From positions 394,063,217 through 394,127,216 of the forward strand of contig CM062294.1 of NCBI GenBank assembly GCA_031216915.1: 64,000 bases of DNA, written 5' to 3'. A program made the translations under genes and the position numbers. Numbering within the stretch: position 1 is the first letter of the stretch; every line of letters starts with the position of its first letter. The stretch comes from Pictodentalium vernedei. Taxonomy: Eukaryota > Mollusca > Scaphopoda > Dentaliida > Dentaliidae. Positions 1-10,528 of this stretch are shown one piece after another. A model generated the notes under the pieces. That model was not told where the DNA came from and ran no database searches. It saw only the letters and a list, made by a program, of their open reading frames with translations.

Positions 1-2550
1 AGGGATTTCATTGTAACTTGGTAGGATGACTCCAAATAATGTCTATACGAGAATGTCCCATTTTGATCGCGATCATTCAGCCTTGATGGCTGACTGATCC
101 CAAAAACCTGAAAACCTTGAGCACAGTCTACAGGTCATATTTATGAAGGGATTTCATTGTAACTTCATAGGATCACTCCAGATGATGCCTAGATGAGAAT
201 GTCCCCTTTTGGATGCGATCATGCAACCATGATGGCTGCCCGAGCCCGAAAAGCTTTAGCACAGTCTTCAGGTCATATTTTTGAAGGGATTTCATTGCAA
301 CTTGGTAGGTTGACTTCATTTAATATTTAGATGAGAACAGCCCCATTTGGACACCATTGGGCAACTGTAACGGATACAGGGGCCCGAAGCCCGAAAACCT
401 TAAGCACAGTGTACATGTCATATTTATGAAGGGATGTTATTGTACCTTTGTAGGATGACTCCAATTAATGTCTAGATGAGAACATCCCCTTTTGGTCACG
501 ATCATTCAGCCTTGATGGCTGCCTGGGCCCAAAAACCTTTAGCATAGTCTATACGTCGTATTTATGGAAGGATTTCATTGTAACTTGTTAGGTTGACTCC
601 ATATAATGCCTAGATGATGACATCCCCTTTTGGTCAACTGTGATGGCTTCAGGGGCCCGAAGCCCAAAAACCTTGAGCACAGTCTACAGGTCACATATAT
701 TAAGGAGTTTCATTGTAACTTATGTAACATTCTACAGGTCATATTTATGAAGGAATTTCATTGTAACTTTGTAGGATTACTCCAGATGATGCCCAGATGA
801 GAATTCCCCTTTTGGTTGCGATCATTCAACCATGATGGCTGCCCGAGCCCAAAGCCTGAAAACCTTTAGCACAGTTTACAGGTCATATTTATGAATTTAT
901 GAAAGGATTTCATTGTAAATTGGTAGGTTGACTTCATATAATGTCTAGATGAGAACGTCCCCTTTTGGACACGATTGGGCAACTGTGATGCCTGCAGGGG
1001 CACGAAAACCTTTAGCACAGTCTACAGGTCATATTTATGAAGGGATTTCATAGTAGCTTGGTAGGATGATTCCAGATAATGTCTAGATGAGAACGTCCCC
1101 CTTTTGGTCGCGATCATTCAGCCTTGATGGCTGCCCAAGCACAGTCTACAGGTCACATATATTAAGGGGTTTCATTGTAACTTATGTAACATTCTACAGG
1201 TCAAATTTATGAAGGAATTTCATTGTAACTTCATAGGATCACTTTAAATGATGCCCAGATGAGAATGTCCCCATTTGGTTGCGATCATTCAACCTTGATG
1301 GATGCCCAAACCCGAAGCCAAAAAAACCTTTACCACAGTCTGCAGGTCATATTTATGAAGGAATTTCATTGTAACCTGGGAGGTTGACTTCATATAATGT
1401 CTAGATGAGAACGTCCCCTTTTGGACATGATTGGACAACTGTGACGCCTAGAGGGTCCCACAGCCCGAAAACCTTTAGCAAAGTCTACAGCTCATATTTA
1501 TGAAGGGATTTCATTGTAGCTTGGTAGGATGACTCCAGATAATGTCTAGATGAGAACGTCCCCCTTTTGGTCGCGATCATTCAGCCTTGATGGCTGCCCA
1601 AGCACAGTCTACAGGTCACATATATTAAGGGGTTTCATTGTAACTTATGTAACATTCTACAGGTCAAATTTATGAAGGAATTTCATTGTAACTTTGTAGG
1701 ATTACTCCAGATGATGGTCAGATGAGAATTCCCCTTTTGGTTGTGATCATTCAACCATGATGCTGCCCGAGCCCAAAGCTCGAAAACCTTTAGCACAATC
1801 TACAAGTCATATTTATGAAGTGATTTCATTGTAACTTGGTAGATTGACTTCATATAATGTCTAGATGAGAACATCCCCTTGTGGATGCGATTGGGCAATT
1901 GTGACGGCTATAGGGTCTCGAAGCCCGAAAACCTTTAGCACAGTCTACAGGTCATATTTATGAAGGGATTTCATAGTAACTTGGTAGGATGATTCCAAAT
2001 AATTTCTAAATGAGAACGTCCCCTTTTGGTCGCGATCATTCAGCCTTGATGGCTGCCCGAGCCCAAAACCCCCAAACCTTTAGCATAGTCTATAGGTCAT
2101 ATTTATGGAAGGATTTCATTGTAACCTGTTAGTTTGACTCCATATAATGCCTAGATGATGACATCCCCTTTTGGTCGTGATTGGTCAACTGTGACGGCTT
2201 TAGGGGCATGAAGCCCAAAAACCTTGAGCACAATCTACAGGTCATATTTATGAAGAGATTTCATTGTAACTTGTAGGATCACTCCAAATGATGCCCAGAT
2301 GAGAATGTCCCCTTTTGTGATTATTCAACCAAGATGGCTGCCCGAGCCCAAAAACCTTTAGCACAGTCTACAGGTCATATTTATGAAGGGATTTCATTGT
2401 AATTTGGTAGGTTGACTTCATATAATGTCTAGATGAGAACGTCCCGTTTTGGATGCAATTGGGAAACTGACGGCTACAGGGGCCCGCAGCCTGAAAACCT
2501 TTAGCACAGTCTACAGGCCATATTTATGAAGGGATTTCAATGTAACTTGA
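1..2550 (+). repeat. Minisatellite core of Hel-1, about 140-bp monomers
   Basis: About 17 to 18 degenerate monomers. Each contains, in order, GGTCATATTTATGAAGG, ATTTCATTGTAACTTG, GTCTAGATGAGAACGTCCCC, GATGGCTGCC and ACCTTTAGCACAGTCTACA. The GGTCATATTT motif recurs at about 133, 271, 415 and 554, a spacing of 138 to 144. Two monomer flavours alternate: one with GATCATTCAGCC, one with GATTGGGCAACTGTGA. Confidence 0.85.
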
Positions 2551-2849
2551 TAGGATGACTCGTTTTGGAATTATTTCACTAACTTGGTAACTTTCGTTGA
2601 TATATGTTAACTGTGAGGGCCACATGCATTAACTGTGAGGTCATATTAACCCACCCCTCAGCTCTTTAGTACAGTGTACACCTCATATTATTTTTATCAA
2701 AAACATAGCATACAGGGAACAGAAATGAACATATTCCCAATTATCACAATTCTTGTCTTATTTCATAATCCCTTCATAAACATTGAACATTATCCTTTTC
2801 ATCAAACACAATACACAAGTTAAGCTGCAGTGTCACATTGACACTTTCA
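1..2849 (+). mobile_element. HINE-like element Hel-1, 3' part (5' end outside window)
   Basis: The 3' end carries the inverted motif AAGTTAAGCT, then the palindrome AGTGTCA-cat-TGACACT, then TTTCA followed by T residues. The same ending occurs in the elements ending at 7785, 23129, 35641 and 61115. The body to about 2550 is a minisatellite. The last 300 bases (2560-2849) match the end of the element at 21513-23129 closely. No open frame of interest occurs. The assignment to a Helentron-associated non-autonomous class rests on the 3' palindrome, the tandem core and T-run insertion shown by its relatives, not on any protein. Confidence 0.65.
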
Positions 2850-3032
2850 TTTTATGTTTTAGGCCTCATAATCTACAGAATAGCATGGGCGGTCGTGTAT
2901 TTTGTCCCTTGAGTGCAAGAACGCTTTTCAAATGCTAAAGCATTGCAAAGTCTTGTCACACTCAGGGACAAATTTATAAATTTTATTAACTTGGGTAAAA
3001 TATCAGACAAAAACCATTTAATTTTTATTTTT
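2850..3032. other. Short spacer with a dispersed repeat fragment
   Basis: About 70 bases (2855-2925, with TTTTAGGCCTCATAATCTAC and CCCTTGAGTGCAAGAA) recur inverted at about 49355-49430. This is therefore part of an unnamed dispersed repeat into which Hel-1 inserted. No gene is visible. Confidence 0.5.
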
Positions 3033-5403
3033 AGCTCAACTTTGGTGAAGCCAAATTTGTGCTTTTGTCATGGCCTGTCGTCCGTCTGTCCGTACGTCAA
3101 CAATTGGATACGGCTCGGGCTAGAGGCCATATTTATGAACCGATCTTTACGAAACTTCTTGGGTACCTTTGTTATGACAGTGGGACGAGAACGAGTGTTT
3201 TTGGGTGTGGTCCAAAATTCAAGATGGCTGCCAGCCGCCATTTTGTACCGACGATGCAGAAATCTGTTTTTTGTACAGAACTTCCATATGAAAGCTCTGA
3301 TTTGAATAATTTTTTGCATGAATGTTTAGTACCATGGGATACATCACATATAATATGGGTTTTTTTTCCTGCGTAAATTGTGCAAATTAGACTAATTTTA
3401 ATGTATTTTGGTGTTACTTTCAGCACTGTAAGTGCAAATGCCAATACGGCTCGGGCTAGAGGCCATATTTATGAACCGTTCTTTACGAAACTTCTTGAGT
3501 ACATTTGGTATCACTGTGGGATGAGAACGAGTGTTCTTGCGTCCGGTCCGAAATTCAAGATGGCCGATGGCAGCCATTTTGTACAAAATTAGGTGCAATC
3601 AGATTTTTGCACAGAACTTCCATATGAAAGTGCTGATTTGAATAATTTTTTGTGTGAATGTTTAGTACCATGGGATACATCACATATAATACAGGTTTTT
3701 TTCTCGTGCAGAAATTATGCAAATTAGATGAACTTTGATTTTTTTTCAGTGCGACTTACACACAGTAAGTACACATGTCAATTTGGCTCGGGCTAGAGTA
3801 TGTATTTATGAACTGATCTTCACGAAATGTTTTGGGTACCTTTGTTATCACCTTGGGACGAGAACAAGTGTTTCTGGGTGCGGTCTAAAATTCAAGATGG
3901 CTGCCAGTGGCCATTTGTACCAAAATTAGGTCTAATCAGTTTTTTGTACACAACTTCTATACGGCTCAGACTAGAGGTCATATTTATAAACCAATCTTTA
4001 CGAAACTTCTTGGGTACCTTTGTTATCACCATGGGATGAGAGCGAGTGTTTTTTGGTGTGGTCTGAAATTCAAGATGGCCACCAGCAGCCATTTTGTACC
4101 AAAATTAGTGCAATCAGTCTTTTGTACAGAACTTTGGTATGAAAGTTCTGATTTGAATAAATTTTTGTATGAATGTTTAGTAACATGGAATGAATCACAT
4201 ATTGTAAGGGGTTTTTTTTTCGTGCAGAAATTATGCAAATTAGATGAACTTTGATTTATTCAGGTCTACTTACACAGTGTAAGCACACATGTCAATACGG
4301 CTCAGGGTACAGGCTGTATGAACCGATATTCATAAAACTTCTTGGGTACCTTTGTTATCACCTTGGGACGAGAATGAGTGTTTCTGGGTGCGGTCCAAAA
4401 TTCAAGATGGCTGCCAGAGGCCATTTTGTACTGAAATTAGGTCCAATCAGTTTTTTTTCACAAGTTCTATACAGCTCGTATTTATGAACTGATCTTCACA
4501 AAACTTCTTGGGTACCTTTGTTAGCTCACCTACATCTGTAAGATGTGGAGAGCTATTGTGATAACCTCGGGCGTCAGCGTCGTCGTCGGCATCCGGCGTG
4601 TCCAATATTGTAAGATTTAATGTTAAGGTGAATTTCTCAAGCATCAGTGGGCTCAGGCCTTTGATATTGCATATGTATGTTGTAGGGGACTATTAGAACA
4701 GTATTTAACCCTGAAACTACGACTTTTTTCCAAATTTCAGCTAAAATTTTCTGCCAAAAGTTGTTGTAAGAATTTGTGTTAAAGTCAGCTTTTGTGCAGA
4801 TTGTGCTGGTTTAACTTCTCATTACTGTTGATTTTCATATTTCAATAACAACTGTAGGTATTAACCCTACTGTATGCAAAAATTTAACGAAAATTTTCTT
4901 TTTTTTCACTCAAAATTTTCATGTTTTTCTCGGACTTAGTAAATTTTAAGTTGTAAAACTTTGTGAACTTTGTGTTTAGGTGAGTTGTGTTTCTATGTGT
5001 CTTTCCAAGCGATTAATATTCTACACTTGGGTTACTGAACTCCATTGCAGTAATATTTAACCCTCATTACATGCATATTTGAGGAATTTGAGGCTGATTT
5101 TCTGCCAAAACTTGTTGTAAGAATTAGCGTTTAGGTGTTGTAAGAATTTGCGTTAAAGTCAGCTTTTGTGCAGATTGTGGTGCTTTAACTTCTCATTACT
5201 CTTGATTTTCATATTTCAATAACAACTGTAGGTATTAACCCGACTGTATGCAGAAATTTAACGGAAATTTTCTTTTTTTTCAGTCAAAATTTCCATGTTT
5301 TTCTCGGACTTAGTAAATTTTAAGTTCTAAAAGTTTGTGTTAAGGTGAGGTGTTAAGGTGAGTTCTCAAAGATCAGTGGGCTCAGGCCTTTGATATTGCA
5401 TAT

Positions 5404-6119
5404 TAGAGATGGGCGGTATTGGAATTTTGAGTTCGGTATCGGTTTCGGTATTTTTGTGTGGGCATACCGCGGTATCGGTTCGGTATTCGGTATGTGACTT
5501 CAGATTCACTGATAGTAGGGGAATCCATGTCAGAAAAATACAGAATAAGTTGTTCTTGTATCATTCTATCACAGTGCTACACATGCCATTGTTGATGGGC
5601 TCAACATTGTCATTCTTTTGTCAACACAGATCATATCTACAGTAATTTGGTGACTTGTTCTAAATCCGCCTTAACTTTTCAAGCTCCACTTAAGGCGTCT
5701 GTAATCATAGAATGTGTGTCCTGAAGATGTCATCTTTAGGTGGGCCTGATGACAGTAGTAAAATTATCTGGTCAGTGATTTCTAGCCAAGTCTTGGCTGC
5801 CTGTTAAGGCAGCCAAGACTTGGCTAGAAATCACTGCTAAGCAACTGGACATGTACAGGTCGTAGACTATTGATAATTTAGTACAACTGCACTGGTTCTT
5901 CAGGCTTAACAAAACTGAAAAATAAAATCAGTCACTTCTTTCATGAAAATGAACACATCAACTGCTATCAATCCTCATCAAGGCCTTATAAATAGTGAAT
6001 GCACAGGGAAAATTGAAAATACCGTTGGTTTCGGTATTCAAAGATTGGGTCGGTTCGGTTTTTCGGTGTCCCCATGATATCGGTATCGGTTCGGTTTTTC
6101 GGTTTTTTGCCCATCTCTA
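5404..6119. mobile_element. Non-autonomous hAT-like element, 716 bp
   Basis: The ends are TAGAGATGGGC and GCCCATCTCTA, inverted copies of each other. Both are flanked by the same 8 bases, TTGCATAT (5396-5403 and 6120-6127), which is the target duplication length of the hAT superfamily. Subterminal sequence is rich in CGGTATCGGTTCGGT motifs on both sides. It has no transposase frame, so it depends on an enzyme supplied elsewhere. It interrupts a repeat of Hel-3. Confidence 0.85.
5773..5836. repeat. Perfect 29-bp stem hairpin inside the hAT-like element
   Basis: Two 29-base arms, beginning CAGTGATTTCTAGCC and ending GGCTAGAAATCACTG, flank the 6-base loop TGTTAA with no mismatch. A decayed relative occurs at 41785-41838. 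Confidence 0.9.
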
Positions 6120-7785
6120 TTGCATATGTAGGTTGTAGGGGACTATCAGAACAGTATTTAACCCTGATACTATGACCTTTTTCCAAATTTCACCTAAAAT
6201 TTTCTGCCAAAAGTTGTTGTAAGAATTTGCGTTTAGGTGTTGTAAGAATTTGCGTTAAAGTCAGCTTTTGTGCAGATTGTGCTGCTGTAACTTCTCATTA
6301 CTGTTGATTTTCATATTTCAGTAACAACTGTAGGTATTAACCCTACTGTATGCAGAAATTTAACGGAAATTTTCCTTTTTTTCAGTCAAAATTTTCATGT
6401 TTTTCTCGGACTTAGTAAATTTTAAGTTGTAAAACTTTGTAAACTTTGTGTTTGGGTGAATTGTGTTTCTATGTGTCTTTCCAGGCGATTAATATTCTGT
6501 ACTTGGGTTACTGAACTCCATTGCAGTAATATTTATCCCTCATTACATGCATATTTGAGGAATTTGAGGCTGATTTTCTGCCAAAACTTGTTGTAAGAAT
6601 TAGCGTTTAGGTGTTGTAAGAATTTGCGTTAAAGTCAGCTTTTGTGCAGATTGTGGTGCCTTCACCTCTCATTACAGTTTATTTTCTCATTTCAATAACA
6701 ACTGTAGGTATTAACCCTACTGTATGCAGAAATTTAATTGATTTCTTTTCTTTTTTTCAGTCACAATGTTCACGTTTTTGTCTGACTTACTCAAATTTAA
6801 GTTTTAAAAGTTTGTGTTAAGGTGAGGTGTTAAGGTGAGTTCTGTTTCTATGTGTCTTTCCAGGCAATTGATATTGTACGCATGGGTTACTGAACTACAG
6901 TGCGGTAACGTTGTGCTCTTATTACATGCATATTTGAGGAATTTGACGGGGATTTTTGGGACTTATATTCACTTTCTTTAAAAAAATTTTTTTTGAACTT
7001 TTTTTTTTTATTATTTAATACTTTTTCATACTTGTTACTAGTAACATTAAGGCTTATTTTAGTTGTTGATGTGATGTATTTTTGTTGGGACTTATAGTCA
7101 CTTTCTTGAACGAATGTTTTTCCGCAACTCCTCTTTAACCAATGAATGTACTTCAATTAAAATTTCAGTGATTTATGAAAGCCTTTCCTAATTCTTATTT
7201 ATGATTTAATATCTGGCCTCACGATTCATACTCTTAATCATAAACATTTCTAAAAGATGTATTCAATTATTCTATGTTGAATTGATATATAATAAATGCA
7301 GAAATATAGACTTTCCAAAGCCATCACATAAACCACATTAATCATTTGATGCCTAGTTAATGATTTATATTAACTAAATATTAGGCATGTTACATTGGAA
7401 CAACATTATCAAGTGCGAATGTAGGTGAGCGTTGGGATGTAACATCCCTCTTGTTTTCATCTTGGGACAGGAATGAGTGTGTTTTGGGGTGCCTTTGTTA
7501 TCACTGTGCTATGAGAACAAATATTTGGGGGTTCAGTCAGACCCACTCTGGGACTCAACGATTTCTTTACTAGTTTAGCATCTGACTGTCACCCACCTTT
7601 ACAATACTACACCTATACATTTGTTACAGGCAATGGTCAGTATTTATGTACAGACCGTTACAATACTTTATATGTACCTTTGTTATCAGGTCATTACCTA
7701 GATGTTTGTCATTGCTGTGTCACATACTATACATGTACATGTCTTTGTCTTGACAAGTTGAGCTACAGTGTCATTGCCACTTTCA

Positions 7786-8611
7786 TTTCAAGTATGCATT
7801 GGTTATAAAAAGAGAGCATGCATCAGCCCAAATGACCACGCTGAGAAGAAGATTCTTAATTTTTAATTATGAGGCCTAACATATGTGTCTCTTTTTGATT
7901 TATTATTATTATCGGAATCCTTTTGTATCTGATATCTGTATATCTTAATCATAGGTTTTCTCAAAGCTATTTAAAAATAGCCTGGAAGAGTCTCAGAAAT
8001 TGTCTGAAGGGTCCTTAAAAATGGCTTAAATAGATTATTGAAAGTCCTTGAATTAGCCTCATGCTTGAGTCACTGACCCCTGTAGGGGCAATATTGTCCC
8101 CCGTTGTACCACACCTTCGGTCCCAGTTTTGTTTTTTTTCCAAAAACTTGGTTTGTTGGTTTTGTTTGTGGTTTTTTAAATTTTGGTTGAAATTATTTCA
8201 ATAAATGCATGTATAAGATCATTTTCTATTTGGTTTTGTGGGATAAATACAATTGAATATGTACTCCTACTGTTGTTGCAAGATATTTTGTTTTACTCCC
8301 TAACATATCACCTGAGAGACTTACACAAATTTACTACTGATGTCTCATTCCTGATCTCGAAGAATGCAAAGCTGACAAAAATGGCAGTTTTCTCTGTCGT
8401 ATTGAAAACTGGTTCATTTTTGTGAAACTAATTTTCATTTATAGTGACAAACAACGTTTTGGTGTTTGAAAAAAAAATGAAACCGACTTACAAAACTGAT
8501 AAACCACACAGCTCTTTACAGGGCTTGTGCTAGGAATACAACAGAGGTTCAACCATGGGGGCCTCATGGGATCCTTGGGCACTTATAACATGTATGGATT
8601 CTTGCTCCCAT
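7786..8611. other. Unassigned DNA between Hel-2 and the DIRS block
   Basis: No open frame with recognisable protein similarity, no splice-site pair around a coding stretch and no matching repeat elsewhere in the window were seen. It may be host intergenic or intronic DNA. Confidence 0.4.
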
Positions 8612-9434
8612 ATTTTTATACTGTACCAATGACCCAGACATAGCTGGCTGGTGCTAACTTTTAAAATATAGGGCCAAACACAAATTTTGCCCCCCAATCC
8701 CCAACATTTGCATCTAAAACCAAAGAAAACATGTCCTGAAAGGCCCTCCACACTTCGCCTCTACTGTGCATGCGCAGTGTCAAGGACGTTCCAAAATTGG
8801 CGCCATTAATCATTCTAAGTTTGGCCCTTCATCAGTTAACATCTGACTGATCTTTGTGCTTGTAAATCTCAGTTTAAATGATGCCAGACACATAAATATT
8901 AGTGAAATGGTGATTCTAAGGAGGATAGAGAAGGAGGAGAGGAAAAAAATGTGTGACAGAATATTATCAGGGCTGTAACTTAAAATTTTTTAATGAAATT
9001 ATGTTAAGTTACCTATTTTTGAGGCAGCAGCCATTTTGTTGTCATTCTGATTAATTAGTTACACTGTTTTTTAAGTGTTTTCCTCTCTCCCTGTCCTTTA
9101 AGTCCCCCCTTGCTATTCTCCCATGCTTTTGGCATAGTTTTTGTAATTATTATTACTAAATTTTCTTGGGAGTTTTAGCTGAATAACAGAATGAATTCTG
9201 TTTCTTTTCCCCATGTTTACGTCTTCACCTACGGGTGGTTAGGCGTTGTGTTCTGCATCTACCATCTGATGTTCTGCAGTTTCTTCCCTGGAAGTCTCTG
9301 TTTTGCATCAGATAGTGTATTTTTGGTAACTGATTTCGGGCCTGGGTGCCTGGAGTCTTATTTTAGTGTTTTTACACTCATTGTTTACATTTTCAACAGC
9401 CCTCTGTGTGAGGGGGGAATTTCTGGAAAATAAT
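8612..9434 (+). mobile_element. DIRS-like element 1b, left part (split by 1a)
   Basis: Begins ATTTTTATACTGTACC, the left terminus shared by all family copies, and runs through the inverted terminal repeat and untranslated leader. It is cut at AAAATAAT (9434) by the next DIRS copy and resumes at 16503 with ATCTTGATG. Joined, the two edges align without gap to the homologous stretch at about 10240-10262. The insertion therefore produced no target duplication, as expected for tyrosine-recombinase integration. Confidence 0.9.
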
Positions 9435-10528
9435 ATTTTTATACTGTACCAATGACCCAGACATAGCTGGTGCTAACTCTTAAAATATAGGGCCAAACAC
9501 AAATTTTGCCCCCCAATCCCCAAAATTTGCATCTAAAACTAAAGAAAACATGTCCTGAAAGGCCCTCCACACTTCGCCCCTACTGCGCATGCGCAGTGTC
9601 AAGGACGTTCCGAAATTGGCGCCATTTATCATTCTAAGTTTGGCCCTTCATCAGTTAACATCTGACTGATCTTTGTGCTTTTAAATCTCAGTTTAAATGA
9701 TGCCAGACACATAAATATTAGTGAAATGGTGATTCTAAGGAGGATAGAAAAGGAGGAGAGGAAAAGAATGTGTGACAGAATATTATCAGGGCTGTAACTT
9801 AAAATTTTTTAATGAAATTATGTTAAGTTACCTATTTTCAAGGCAGCAGCCATTTTGTTGTCATTCTGATTATTTAGTTACACTGTTTTTTCAAGTGTTT
9901 TCCTCTCTCCCTGTCCTTTAAGTTTCCCCTTGCTATTCTCCCATGCTTTTGGCATAGTTTCTGTAATTATTATTACTAAAATTTCTTGGGAGTTTTAGCT
10001 GAATAACAGAATGAATTCTGTTCTTTCCCCATGTTTACGTCTTCACCTACGGGTGGTTAGGCGTTGTGTTCTGCATCTACCATCTGATGTTCTGCAGTTT
10101 CTTCCCTGGAAGTCTCTGTTTTGCATCAGATAGTGTATTTTTGGTAACTGATTTCGGGCCTGGGTGCCTGGAGTCTTATTTTAGTGTTTTTACACTCATT
10201 GTTTACATTTACAACAGCCCTCTGTGTGAGGGGGGGATTTCTAAAAAATAATATCTGTATGTTATTTTAATCATAACTAGATACATTATTATTGTTCGTA
10301 AGTGTTGAATAAATTGTTTAAAATATTTTTAAAATTTTTGTCCACACTTAGGTTTGGGATCCATTGGGGCTCAACGTTACTTTTCAGAAACTTGGGCTGT
10401 TCTGAAAAAATATTTTTTCAAAATATTTTGATTTCAATTATTTTTTCTATATTAATGGATCATATTATTATTATGTATTTTGATTGCCAGGGGTTAGTGC
10501 GAGTACCAGGACTTGTTTTCTTTTCACT

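Larger units (their letters stand above)
4523..7453 (+). mobile_element. HINE-like element Hel-3 (AGCTCACC family) inside Hel-2
   Basis: Starts AGCTCACCTACATCT and ends GTAGGTGAGCG, palindrome GGGATGT-a-ACATCCC, then TCTTG. The flanks are TT on both sides. The undisturbed site is seen at about 35310 and 60776 (CCTTTGTTTTCACCTTGGG), so two T residues are duplicated or belong to the element. The interior has about 370-bp repeats (ACTTCTCATTACTGTTGATT at about 4814, 5188, 6290, 6670) and the hAT-like element at 5404-6119. Bases 6860-7430 have no recognisable content. Confidence 0.7.
3033..7785 (+). mobile_element. HINE-like element Hel-2 (AGCTCAACT family), interrupted by Hel-3
   Basis: Starts AGCTCAACTTTGG after a T run. 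It ends with AGTTGAGCT, the palindrome AGTGTCA-tTG-CCACT (one arm base changed) and TTTCA. The 5' end folds as TTTGGT-gaa-GCCAAA inside an outer AGCTCA/TGAGCT-like pairing. Bases 3100-4480 hold five monomers with GGGCTAGAGGC, ATTTATGAACCGATCTT, ACGAAACTTCTTGGGTACC, GACGAGAACGAGTGTTTTTG and TTCAAGATGGC. Spacings alternate between about 335 and 175 bases, because a second spacer block is present in some units. The element is split at 4523-7453. No protein is encoded; the short frames here are repeat artefacts. Confidence 0.7.

Noticed and set aside
5405..6119. CGGTATCGGTTCGGT subterminal repeats as a satellite
   Set aside because: They are confined to the ends of one hAT-like element with a clear 8-bp duplication.
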